From positions 1-5,630 of the forward strand of contig JASHYG010000318.1 in assembly GCA_030043215.1 (NCBI GenBank): a stretch of DNA of 5,630 bases, written 5' to 3'. The translations under genes were made by a program, and so were the position numbers. Within the stretch, counting starts at the first letter, position 1. The number at the start of each line of letters is the position of its first letter. A model generated the notes under the pieces. It was not told where the DNA came from. It did no database searches and saw only the letters and a program-made list of their open reading frames with translations. This DNA is from Gammaproteobacteria bacterium (GTDB lineage: Bacteria; Pseudomonadota; Gammaproteobacteria; Steroidobacterales; Steroidobacteraceae). Positions 1 through 5,082 of this stretch are shown here, one piece after another.

Positions 1-596
1 CCCGGATAAAGTGCCACGACGGCCACACCGACGGAACCGAGTTCCTGCGCCATGTCCGCGGTGAGCTTGTCCGTCGCCGCCTTCGCGCAGCCGTAGAGCG
101 CATTACTGATGTATTTCTGCGCCGCCCAGAAGGAAATGTTCACGATCAGCCCCGAGCGCGCCTCGACCATCGTCCGGGCGGCCAGCTGGCTTGCGACGAA
201 TGCGGCGCGGACGCCAGCGTTCATCATGGCGTCCCACCGCCAGCGCGGCTGCTGCCAGAACGGCCGCGCCCAGGTGAACTCCCCCTGCTCGACCATGCGC
301 TCGTAGCCGCCCCAGGCGTTGTTCACCAGCACATCGAGACGCCCGCGCTCAGTCCAAACTCGCTCGAACACCGCCTCGACCTGACGGTCATCCCGATGAT
401 CGCAGGGAACGCGCACCACGGCTTCCGGGAAATCGGCCTGCTCGACGGTGCGCCCGGTGCCATAAACCACCATACCCGCATCTGCGAGCGCGAGGGCAAT
501 ACCCCGCCCGACGCCCCGGCTGGCGCCCGTGACCAGCGCCACGCGGCCAACCAGCGACTGCGCTTCATCCAGACGTTCGGAATCCGAATCCCGCAT
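1..596 (-). CDS. DHRS1-like short-chain dehydrogenase/reductase, C-terminus beyond the left edge
   Basis: This is a classical SDR oxidoreductase, expected to reduce or oxidise a carbonyl/alcohol substrate with NAD(P)(H) in the cytoplasm. 198 complete codons are visible. The Rossmann glycine motif TGASRGVG is at residues 23-30, LDVLVNNAWGG at 87-97 (the NNAG motif, with Trp for Gly), the helix-E Asn is N126, and the YxxxK pair is Y168/K172, followed by ALYPG where the frame leaves the window. An Arg after beta-strand 2 (TGR, 47-49) hints at NADP(H). From memory the pattern NNAY/W, FW, W-D-x-x-x-N-x-G-x-R and YGxxKAAxDK matches human DHRS1 and its bacterial relatives. The residue aligned with the catalytic Ser is Phe156 (NIS-F-W). 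The ATG at 596 is the only ATG/GTG/TTG start after the in-frame TAG at 633-635, and it is preceded by a modest GGGCAGGG. It lies 129 bp behind the MFS gene on the same strand. The family is certain; the substrate is unknown. Confidence 0.93.
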   Translation of the reverse strand, partial: MRDSDSERLDEAQSLVGRVALVTGASRGVGRGIALALADAGMVVYGTGRTVEQADFPEAVVRVPCDHRDDRQVEAVFERVWTERGRLDVLVNNAWGGYERMVEQGEFTWARPFWQQPRWRWDAMMNAGVRAAFVASQLAARTMVEARSGLIVNISFWAAQKYISNALYGCAKAATDKLTADMAQELGSVGVAVVALYP

Positions 597-725
597 GACG
601 CAGCCCTGCCCTGCATTGCGCGGATACCGATCCTAGGGCCACTGCGATCAACCAGTCCACCCAGCTCGAGAGCAGCCCACTACTGTATGAACTACGATCG
701 TTGAATTATTGATCGGCCTGCTTCG
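597..725. other. Gap between MFS and SDR genes with AT-rich patch and small inverted repeat
   Basis: This stretch separates the stop of the MFS gene from the start of the SDR gene, both on the minus strand. An AT-rich patch at about 681-713 stands out from the GC-rich surroundings and contains the inverted repeat CGATC-N11-GATCG (695-699 and 711-715). It is the likeliest place for an SDR promoter or operator, but I find no convincing -35/-10 pair. There is no stem followed by a T-run that would make a terminator for the MFS gene. Confidence 0.35.
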
Positions 726-1976
726 TCACTTTCCGTCACGGCTGATGTTGCCTGCTTCGGCATCCACGCGATTGCCGCGCCAGTGCCACACCGCGACCAA
801 TGCAGCCAGCAATCCCGACGTCCCGCCCAGCGCAAGCGCCCAGCGTGGGCCGAAGGAATCCGCGACCCTGCCGATCATGGGTGCGCCAATCGGTGTCGTA
901 CCGAGCGCCAGCGCCAGGCGAATCGCCATCACGCGGCCACGCATAGCGGGCTCGGTCGTCAGCTGCATGAAGCTGTTGGTCCCATTGGTGAATGTCAGGG
1001 CCGAGATGCCGACGATGACGAGCGCGCCGGCAAATAGCCAGTAATTCGGCATGCTCGCGGCGAGCAGGCATCCGCCGCCAAACACCGCAGCGCTGCCGAG
1101 CAGATGCCGGAAATACGGCCGCTCGCGACCCGCCGCGAGGAGCGCGCCGATTACCGTGCCGACCGCCATGGACGAGTTCAGAAGTCCGTAGCGCTCGGCG
1201 CCGAGGTGAAAGACGCTGACGGCCATGGTCGAGATGAAGATCGGAAAGTTCAGACCGAACGTGCCGATCAGGAACAGCATCATCACGATCGCCCTCAGAT
1301 CCGCCCGCCGCCAGACGTAGCGGAACCCCTCCATGAGTCCACCCCGCGCGCGCACGGTCTTGCCGCTTACCTGGAGCTCGTGTACACGCAGCAGACTGAG
1401 CGAGCAGAGTACCGCCCCGAACGAGATTCCGTTGGCAAGGAAAGCCCAACCCGTGCCCAGCGCCGCGATGCAGAAGCCGGCAACGGCCGGGCCGATCATG
1501 CGTGCGGAGTTGAACGAGGTAGAGTTGAGGGCCACTGCATTGGACAGATCCGCATCGCCCACCAGTTCCGTTACGAAGGTCTGCCGGACGGGTGCGTCAA
1601 ATGCGCTCGCGCAGCCGAACAGGAAGGCGAACACATAAACGTGCCACAGCCGCACAATCCGCTCGACGGTGAGCACGCCCAATACCAGAGCCAGCACCCC
1701 CATCGCCGCCTGCGTCGCCATGAGCAGCTTGCGCTTCTCCAGATGGTCGGCGGCAAGTCCCGTCCAGGGCAGGAGCAGCAGCTGGGGCCCAAACTGCAGC
1801 GACATGACCACCCCTACGGCGCTTGCGCTGTGATGCGAAAGCTGCGTGAGCACGAGCCAGTCCTGTGCCACGCGCTGGGCCCAGGTTCCGACGTTCGAAA
1901 CGAACGCACCGGCTGCCCACAGGCGATAATTGAAGTTTCCGAGCGACCGGAACGGCCCCCGAGCCTGGCGCGTCAT
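726..1976 (-). CDS. MFS exporter, EntS/MFS_3 (transmembrane secretion effector) type
   Basis: This 416-residue inner-membrane protein has about twelve hydrophobic segments, the normal size for a major facilitator. Such proteins of the DHA3/MFS_3 group, which includes the enterobactin exporter EntS, are proton-driven efflux carriers. Supporting features are the opening FRSLGNFNYRLWAAG (9-23), the tract S27-N-V-G-T-W-A-Q-R-V-A-Q-D-W40 typical of this group, and the loop 2-3 motif A variant GLAADHLEKRK (73-83). The conserved stretch around D127-A-P-V-R-Q132 runs on to N151 and R159-M-I-G-P163. A second-half equivalent, GRVADSFGPRW, lies near the C-terminus. The ATG at 1976 fits the family N-terminus; no strong Shine-Dalgarno is visible before it. 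It is flanked on the same strand by the SnoaL-like gene (upstream) and the SDR gene (downstream). The family is confident; the substrate cannot be inferred, and drug or siderophore export are both only possibilities. Confidence 0.93.
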   Translation of the reverse strand: MTRQARGPFRSLGNFNYRLWAAGAFVSNVGTWAQRVAQDWLVLTQLSHHSASAVGVVMSLQFGPQLLLLPWTGLAADHLEKRKLLMATQAAMGVLALVLGVLTVERIVRLWHVYVFAFLFGCASAFDAPVRQTFVTELVGDADLSNAVALNSTSFNSARMIGPAVAGFCIAALGTGWAFLANGISFGAVLCSLSLLRVHELQVSGKTVRARGGLMEGFRYVWRRADLRAIVMMLFLIGTFGLNFPIFISTMAVSVFHLGAERYGLLNSSMAVGTVIGALLAAGRERPYFRHLLGSAAVFGGGCLLAASMPNYWLFAGALVIVGISALTFTNGTNSFMQLTTEPAMRGRVMAIRLALALGTTPIGAPMIGRVADSFGPRWALALGGTSGLLAALVAVWHWRGNRVDAEAGNISRDGK

Positions 1977-2178
1977 GCTGTCACGGCAAGCGAGCGGACG
2001 CCTGCGCTTTGGCCCCCGGCGATGTCATCAGGGTTGATATTCCTTCTGTCGGGCGGACTGATCTTACGCCCGGGAACAGGATGGCGAGCCAAGCCGGACG
2101 CTGACGGCGCCGCTTGGATGCCCATCGACGCTCCAGCGGCGTCGGAGAGATCGCACCGGACCTGGCGAGCGAGCTCCG
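1977..2178. other. Non-coding gap between SnoaL-like gene and MFS gene
   Basis: I see no convincing gene here. It should carry the end of the SnoaL-like transcript and any separate promoter for the MFS gene. A weak hairpin (CGGGCG at 2050-2055 with CGCCCG at 2067-2072, 11-nt loop) has no following T-run on either strand. No clear promoter hexamers were found. An open minus-strand frame crosses it and ends in an ATGA overlap with the MFS start, but it has no recognisable protein content. Confidence 0.5.
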
Positions 2179-2727
2179 CTACTCCTTCCAGCCCTCCGGT
2201 GGCTCGGTGCCGCCTTTGATCTGGCGCGTCTTGTAGCGCCACTGGCCCTGCACCTTGACGAACGTGGCGTATTCCCGGCCCTGTGTCCTGACGCTCAGCG
2301 CATCACCCTGTTTCTCGATCAGGAATTCGGTGAAGATCAATTGTGAGGTCGCCGTGTTGCCGTGCACGACGATGAGCGGGTTGCTGATCGTGACGTTGAA
2401 GGAATAGGGTCTGCGCGGCGGGCCGCCGCGTCCCCCGGCTTGCTTGTATGCCTTCTCGATCCCGTCCTTCCCCTTGTAGTGGGTGTTGCCGAGGATCAGC
2501 TCGGCGTCGTCGGCATAGAAATCCGAGAAGCTCTCGGGATTCGAGTTGCCGAAATTGTAGTAGTAGCGTGTGATCAGGTCCTGGATCTGCGCGCGGTCCA
2601 TGAGCACTCTGGCTGATATGCCCTGCGCCCGCGCGGCCGGTGCGGACACCAGCGCCAGGCAGGCTGCGAGCGCGAGCGCCCCCATCCAGACCGAACCGCA
2701 GTGTTTGACGAAAGCTCTCACGGTCAC
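2179..2727 (-). CDS. Exported SnoaL-like / NTF2-fold protein
   Basis: This 182-residue protein has an N-terminal signal peptide followed by a SnoaL-type (NTF2-like) domain. The signal has basic R4 and K8, a hydrophobic core at about 13-29, and a probable signal peptidase I site after A34 (PAARA|QG), so the mature protein should be periplasmic or secreted. The domain begins with the signature helix DRAQIQDLITRYYYNF (44-59), then FSDFYADDAELILG (67-80), a GxxGIxxAY segment, and beta strands ending in WRYKTRQIKGG. Members of this superfamily include cyclases, dehydratases, isomerases and many binding proteins; nothing here identifies a reaction. The first possible start is a GTG at 2727 (not ATG). 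A second GTG at codon 3 (2721-2719) is better spaced from the upstream G-rich stretch and could be the real start. An LAAC sequence (20-23) resembles a lipobox but lies inside the hydrophobic core. It is upstream of the MFS gene on the same strand. Confidence 0.85.
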   Translation of the reverse strand: MTVRAFVKHCGSVWMGALALAACLALVSAPAARAQGISARVLMDRAQIQDLITRYYYNFGNSNPESFSDFYADDAELILGNTHYKGKDGIEKAYKQAGGRGGPPRRPYSFNVTISNPLIVVHGNTATSQLIFTEFLIEKQGDALSVRTQGREYATFVKVQGQWRYKTRQIKGGTEPPEGWKE

Positions 2728-2733
2728 CCCCCC
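2722..2733 (-). promoter_or_regulatory. G-rich ribosome binding site deciding the SnoaL-like start
   Basis: On the minus strand a run of seven G (2733-2727) leads into TGACC and then the GTG at 2721. The first in-frame GTG begins on the last G of the run, leaving it no spacer. The GTG two codons later has GGGGGGGTGA at usable distance. I therefore prefer 2721 as the start, which does not change the signal peptide prediction materially. Confidence 0.4.
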
Positions 2734-2796
2734 AACGCCCCGATTTTGCGACAGCCTAGGTCAATCCTGAGAAGGGGGCAAGACTAATCCGGCAGC

Positions 2797-3057
2797 CTAA
2801 TCCAGCAGCGGATGTCCCTCGGGGAGCTGATGCGCATACCAGGCCGCCAGCCGATGGCGAACGGTCTTCTCGGCCACCTGGTTCTCCGGCATCGGCGCGA
2901 TGAGCTTGTCGTGCACGAGCAAGCGATAGACGTACAGCGCCTTGTCGCTCGCCGAATCGGTGGCCTCGAACTCGACCGCCTTGCGGCCTTCCGCATATGC
3001 AATGCCGGCGAGCAACGCCGCTTTGAATAGCTCCGCTTCGTGTTTGAATCTCTTCAT
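2797..3057 (-). CDS. Small DUF5062-like protein
   Basis: This 86-residue soluble, mostly helical protein has no signal peptide or membrane segment. It opens with MKRFKHEAELFKAALLAGIA, continues YAEGRKA and ALYVYRLLVHDKLIAPMPENQ (40-60), and ends HRLAAWYAHQLPEGHPLLD. From memory this layout (K-x-E-A-x-L-x-x-x-A, the VHDKLIxPxPxxQ centre, and a QLPxxHPLL end) matches the gammaproteobacterial family DUF5062, whose function is unknown. The start ATG has a good GAGGTGG at 3061-3067. It follows the XRE regulator by 18 bp and is probably the last gene of the unit starting at 3927. Its own terminator was not recognised in the 69 bp before the SnoaL-like gene. The gene is secure; the family name is a recollection, not a database result. 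Confidence 0.8.
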   Translation of the reverse strand: MKRFKHEAELFKAALLAGIAYAEGRKAVEFEATDSASDKALYVYRLLVHDKLIAPMPENQVAEKTVRHRLAAWYAHQLPEGHPLLD

Positions 3058-3060
3058 ACT

Positions 3061-3067
3061 CCACCTC
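3061..3067 (-). promoter_or_regulatory. Shine-Dalgarno of the DUF5062-like gene
   Basis: GAGGTGG on the minus strand ends 3 nt before the ATG at 3057. It is the best ribosome binding site in the unit and suggests the last gene is translated independently of the two genes before it. Confidence 0.7.
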
Positions 3068-3075
3068 GAGCACGC

Positions 3076-3315
3076 TCATTCGGTTCCGTCTCCGGTGTCA
3101 GTCTGCACGGAGCCCGCGTCGAATGAGAGGATATCGCCGGGCTGGCACTCGAGCGCTCGGCACAGCGCATCCAGTGTCGAGAAGCGCACCGCCCGCGCCT
3201 TGCCGGTCTTGAGAATGGAGAGGTTGGCGATCGTCACCCCGATTCGCTCGCTGAGCGCCGTCAGCGACATGTCACGGTCGGCCAGGACCTTGTCGAGGCT
3301 CACGCGTATGGTCAT
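3076..3315 (-). CDS. Small XRE/Cro-type HTH regulator (YozG-like, HTH_26)
   Basis: This 79-residue DNA-binding protein is almost entirely one helix-turn-helix domain. The order is VSLDKVLADRDMSLTALSERIGVT (5-28, helices 1-2, turn at G26), then IANLSILKTGKARAV (29-43, recognition helix and the typical LKTGKA ending), RFSTLDALCRALECQPGDIL (44-63), and a short acidic tail. This is the pattern of the YozG-like regulators commonly encoded beside DUF2975 membrane proteins. The gene starts 6 bp after the DUF2975 stop and has little Shine-Dalgarno of its own, so translational coupling is likely. It is the natural candidate to bind the three palindromes in front of the unit and repress its own operon; that link is inference. 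There is no sensor domain, so any signal would have to come through a partner, possibly the membrane protein. Confidence 0.92.
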   Translation of the reverse strand: MTIRVSLDKVLADRDMSLTALSERIGVTIANLSILKTGKARAVRFSTLDALCRALECQPGDILSFDAGSVQTDTGDGTE

Positions 3316-3321
3316 GACGCG

Positions 3322-3927
3322 TCAAACCGTGAGCTCGCTGTCTTCACGCAACTGCGCGCCTTGGCGGAATACCTCCGCCAGGATCAGCACCACGAAGATC
3401 ACGAACCAGCGCACCGGATCGATCGGATCGAGGCCTCGCGGAAAGGTGACGCTCGCGGCGGAGGCGAAAGCCGCCGTGAGCCCGTGCATGACGATGAACG
3501 CGGTGATTCGGGTGATCTCGATCACGACGAGCGTGAGCCAGATTGCGCGCAGATGCGCAGCATTGTCGCGGGCAAAGGGCTGGTTGGCCACGAACGATGA
3601 GAACACGCTCTGCAACCGGCGCACGATGAGGAGGGCGCCGCGTGTGGCGACGACTGCATAGACGAGATACGGAATCGCCACCGTCCATGTCGAGAGAATG
3701 TTGTCGCCGCGGTGCGGGCCGTTGAATACTTTTGCGGGCACGCGGTGCATGGCCACGAGGATGAAGAGGGTTGTGGTGAAGACCGCGGCGACGGCCGCTA
3801 TGGCGAACAGTGCGGAGATGATCACTTGAGCGATCTTGAGTGCCACCGCAAGGCCCGACGACAGCGATTTCTGGCCGAAGGGTTTCGCCAGCTTCGACGA
3901 CAAGAGATTCTCGTCCAGGGTTTTCAT
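3322..3927 (-). CDS. DUF2975 four-helix membrane protein
   Basis: This 201-residue integral membrane protein has four predicted helices: about 32-59, 81-102, 127-147 and 173-190. The segment between helices 2 and 3, FVANQPFARDNAAHLRAIW (112-130), carries the family-typical PF-x-x-x-N-x-x-x-LR signature. The C-terminus, AEVFRQGAQLREDSELTV, matches the usual ending of DUF2975 proteins, which normally sits just before a YozG-like HTH gene, as here. The biochemical role is unknown; a membrane partner or signal input for the regulator is a reasonable guess. The ATG at 3927 is preceded by AGGAAGAGAG (3940-3931). Expression should be driven by the promoter at 3965-3994 and controlled through the palindromes at 3941-3974 and 4003-4017. 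It is divergent from the phosphotransferase-fold gene. Confidence 0.9.
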   Translation of the reverse strand: MKTLDENLLSSKLAKPFGQKSLSSGLAVALKIAQVIISALFAIAAVAAVFTTTLFILVAMHRVPAKVFNGPHRGDNILSTWTVAIPYLVYAVVATRGALLIVRRLQSVFSSFVANQPFARDNAAHLRAIWLTLVVIEITRITAFIVMHGLTAAFASAASVTFPRGLDPIDPVRWFVIFVVLILAEVFRQGAQLREDSELTV

Positions 3928-3930
3928 AGC

Positions 3931-3940
3931 CTCTCTTCCT
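3931..3940 (-). promoter_or_regulatory. Shine-Dalgarno of the DUF2975 gene
   Basis: AGGAAGAGAG on the minus strand lies 3 nt before the ATG at 3927 and directly abuts palindrome 1. A protein bound there, or an RNA hairpin formed by that palindrome, would affect ribosome access. Confidence 0.65.
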
Positions 3941-3955
3941 TATCGAATTTCGATA
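3941..3955. promoter_or_regulatory. Operator-like palindrome 1
   Basis: TATCGAATTTCGATA is a perfect palindrome of 7-base arms around one central base. It lies between the expected transcription start and the Shine-Dalgarno of the DUF2975 gene, so it would be transcribed into the leader. Confidence 0.7.
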
Positions 3956-3959
3956 TTAA

Positions 3960-3974
3960 TATCGATTATCGATA
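3960..3974. promoter_or_regulatory. Operator-like palindrome 2, covering the -10
   Basis: TATCGATTATCGATA is a second perfect 7+1+7 palindrome, centred 19 bp from palindrome 1. It fully overlaps the GATAAT -10 element on the minus strand, the classic position for a repressor site. The half-sites of palindromes 1 and 2 that face each other also form a perfect 16-bp palindrome (3950-3965). Confidence 0.75.
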
Positions 3975-3994
3975 CAGAACTTGGCGAAAGTCAA
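3965..3994 (-). promoter_or_regulatory. Sigma70-like promoter of the DUF2975-XRE unit
   Basis: On the minus strand TTGACT (3994-3989) is followed by an 18-bp spacer and GATAAT (3970-3965), five of six matches to each consensus. Transcription should start near 3958, giving a leader of roughly 30 nt before the ATG at 3927. It is the best promoter in the window, and all three palindromes are arranged around it. Confidence 0.7.
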
Positions 3995-4002
3995 ACGAAA
4001 TT

Positions 4003-4017
4003 TATCGATTTTCGATA
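4003..4017. promoter_or_regulatory. Operator-like palindrome 3, upstream of the -35
   Basis: TATCGATTTTCGATA is the third copy of the 15-bp motif, with one mismatch between its arms. It is centred 43 bp from palindrome 2, about four helical turns, so all three sites fall on roughly the same DNA face. It is also the copy closest to the divergent phosphotransferase-fold gene. Confidence 0.65.
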
Positions 4018-4118
4018 ACCTCTAGCGCGGACAATGACTTAGATCCGGCAGCGCGGCAACCCCAGGCCGAGAACCCCACGGGTGCGGGCACGCGGTTGAT
4101 CGCGGGCGGCGCTGCCAC

Positions 4119-4988
4119 ATGACACCACCGATCCATGTGATGAAGGTGCGCGACGCAATCTCGGTCGCCGCCGATGTCGCGCGGGGGTTCGGCCTCACGG
4201 TCGAGCAGCCGATGCCTTTGCGATCGACGAACAATGCCGTGGCATGGCTCCGGCCGGCAGAGGTAGTCGCCAAAGTCAGCGTCGGACGCAGCTCGCGCCT
4301 GCATACCGAATTACAGGTCGCACAAGGACTGTGCGCACTCGGCGGGCCGGTCGTCTCGCCTGCGCCGGAGTTGCCGGCCATGGTTCACTGTCGCGACGGA
4401 CTCGAGATGACTTTCTGGAAGTATCACGCCCAGCCCTCTGCAGCCGAGCCGCCACCCGACCGGCTGGCGCAAGCGTTGAGGCGCTTGCATACCGCGCTGG
4501 GCCAGCTCCCCGCGTCGCTGAGAGCGAGTCTTCCCTCCTACATGGAGGAGTTGCGCTTTGTGCGCTCACTTCTCTCGGACCGCACCGCACTGCCGGCAAC
4601 GAGCTCAGCCGACCGTAGTCTGCTCGCGAATACGTTCGATCGATTGCAGGCGAGGCTCGACGGGCTGGTCTCTGCCAGGAAATCTGTCCCCATACATGGC
4701 TCGCCGCATCCGTACAACGTGCTCATCGTCCACGGCGAGTCTGTATTCATAGACTTCGAGACGACCTGCATGGGTCCTGTCGAATGGGATCTCGCTCACC
4801 TGGACGAGAAGGCGGAGCCGCTGTTCCGCGACTGGATTCAACCGGAGCTACTCTGGCTCTGCAGAAGCATGGCGAGCGTCAAGACGGCGACATTGTGCTC
4901 GGCAGATATCGACCGTGGTGACATGCGCGAGCACGCCGAGTGGCACTTGGCGCACGTGAGAGAACACGTTGCCCCGAACGTTCGGTAA
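4119..4988 (+). CDS. Aminoglycoside-phosphotransferase-fold protein with altered catalytic loop
   Basis: This 289-residue cytoplasmic protein has the APH/choline-kinase-like fold (APH family). The N-lobe has STNNAVAWL (36-44) as the nucleotide loop, VVAKVSV with the presumed ATP-binding Lys52, and the helix-C Glu64 in LHTELQVAQGL. The C-lobe has the catalytic loop IHGSPHPYNVL (192-202) and the metal-binding segment FIDFETTCMGPVEWDLAHL (210-228) with D212. In ordinary members the loop reads HGDxxxxN; here Ser195 (codon 4701-4703) occupies the position of the catalytic Asp, while H193, N200 and D212 are kept. It may be a kinase of an unusual subgroup or a catalytically weak relative. Aminoglycoside resistance should not be assumed. 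The ATG at 4119 is the first start after the in-frame stop at 4035-4037, with only weak GGGCGGCG before it; an ATG at 4140 (codon 8) is an alternative. The gene is divergent from the DUF2975 unit across 191 bp. Confidence 0.88.
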   Translation: MTPPIHVMKVRDAISVAADVARGFGLTVEQPMPLRSTNNAVAWLRPAEVVAKVSVGRSSRLHTELQVAQGLCALGGPVVSPAPELPAMVHCRDGLEMTFWKYHAQPSAAEPPPDRLAQALRRLHTALGQLPASLRASLPSYMEELRFVRSLLSDRTALPATSSADRSLLANTFDRLQARLDGLVSARKSVPIHGSPHPYNVLIVHGESVFIDFETTCMGPVEWDLAHLDEKAEPLFRDWIQPELLWLCRSMASVKTATLCSADIDRGDMREHAEWHLAHVREHVAPNVR

Positions 4989-5082
4989 CGAGCGACGTTC
5001 GCGAGCTGCCGGGGGGAACTCGGAGAGCTGAGCTGCGGCCGCGTCGCCAACGAACGCGGGTTCTGGTGTAATCCACGGTCCC
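4989..5082 (+). other. Gap before the ygiQ-like gene
   Basis: There is no coding content here. It contains a G6 run (5011-5016) and GCGGCCGC (5035-5042), but no T-run that would make an intrinsic terminator for the phosphotransferase-fold gene. The only regulatory candidate is the extended -10-like element at 5064-5072. Confidence 0.5.
5064..5072 (+). promoter_or_regulatory. Possible extended -10 of the ygiQ-like gene
   Basis: TGGTGTAAT reads as TGn followed by TGTAAT, five of six matches to the -10 consensus. No matching -35 is evident. If used, transcription would begin near 5079, only about 4 nt before the ATG at 5083. Confidence 0.35.

Noticed and set aside
2050..2072. Hairpin CGGGCG/CGCCCG upstream of the MFS gene
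   Set aside because: Six-base stem with an 11-base loop and no T-run; expected by chance in GC-rich DNA.
1104..2219. Long plus-strand open frame (371 codons) opposite the MFS gene
   Set aside because: Its translation is rich in charged residues and has no domain, while the minus strand encodes a complete recognisable MFS protein. It is a by-product of high GC codon bias.
1973..2242. Minus-strand 89-codon frame ending in an ATGA overlap with the MFS start
   Set aside because: The overlap looks like translational coupling, but the frame overlaps the SnoaL-like gene out of frame and its protein has no recognisable features. A shorter version from an internal ATG (49 residues) cannot be excluded but has no support.
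2659..2670. Lipobox-like LAAC (residues 20-23) in the signal peptide of the SnoaL-like protein
   Set aside because: The Cys is in the middle of the hydrophobic core, and a good signal peptidase I site (ARA|Q) follows at residue 34, so a lipoprotein is less likely than a cleaved secreted protein.
3415..3434. Short GATCG-type direct repeat inside the DUF2975 gene
   Set aside because: It is explained by the coded D-P-I-D-P peptide and is too short to be a meaningful repeat.
2942..3661. Plus-strand 239-codon frame across the HTH and DUF2975 genes
   Set aside because: It is Ser/Arg/Ala-rich with no domain, and lies opposite two well supported minus-strand genes.
4974..4985. Perfect 12-bp palindrome CCGAACGTTCGG just before the stop of the phosphotransferase-fold gene
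   Set aside because: It has no loop and no following T-run, so it is not an intrinsic terminator, and a single palindrome inside coding sequence is weak evidence for an operator.
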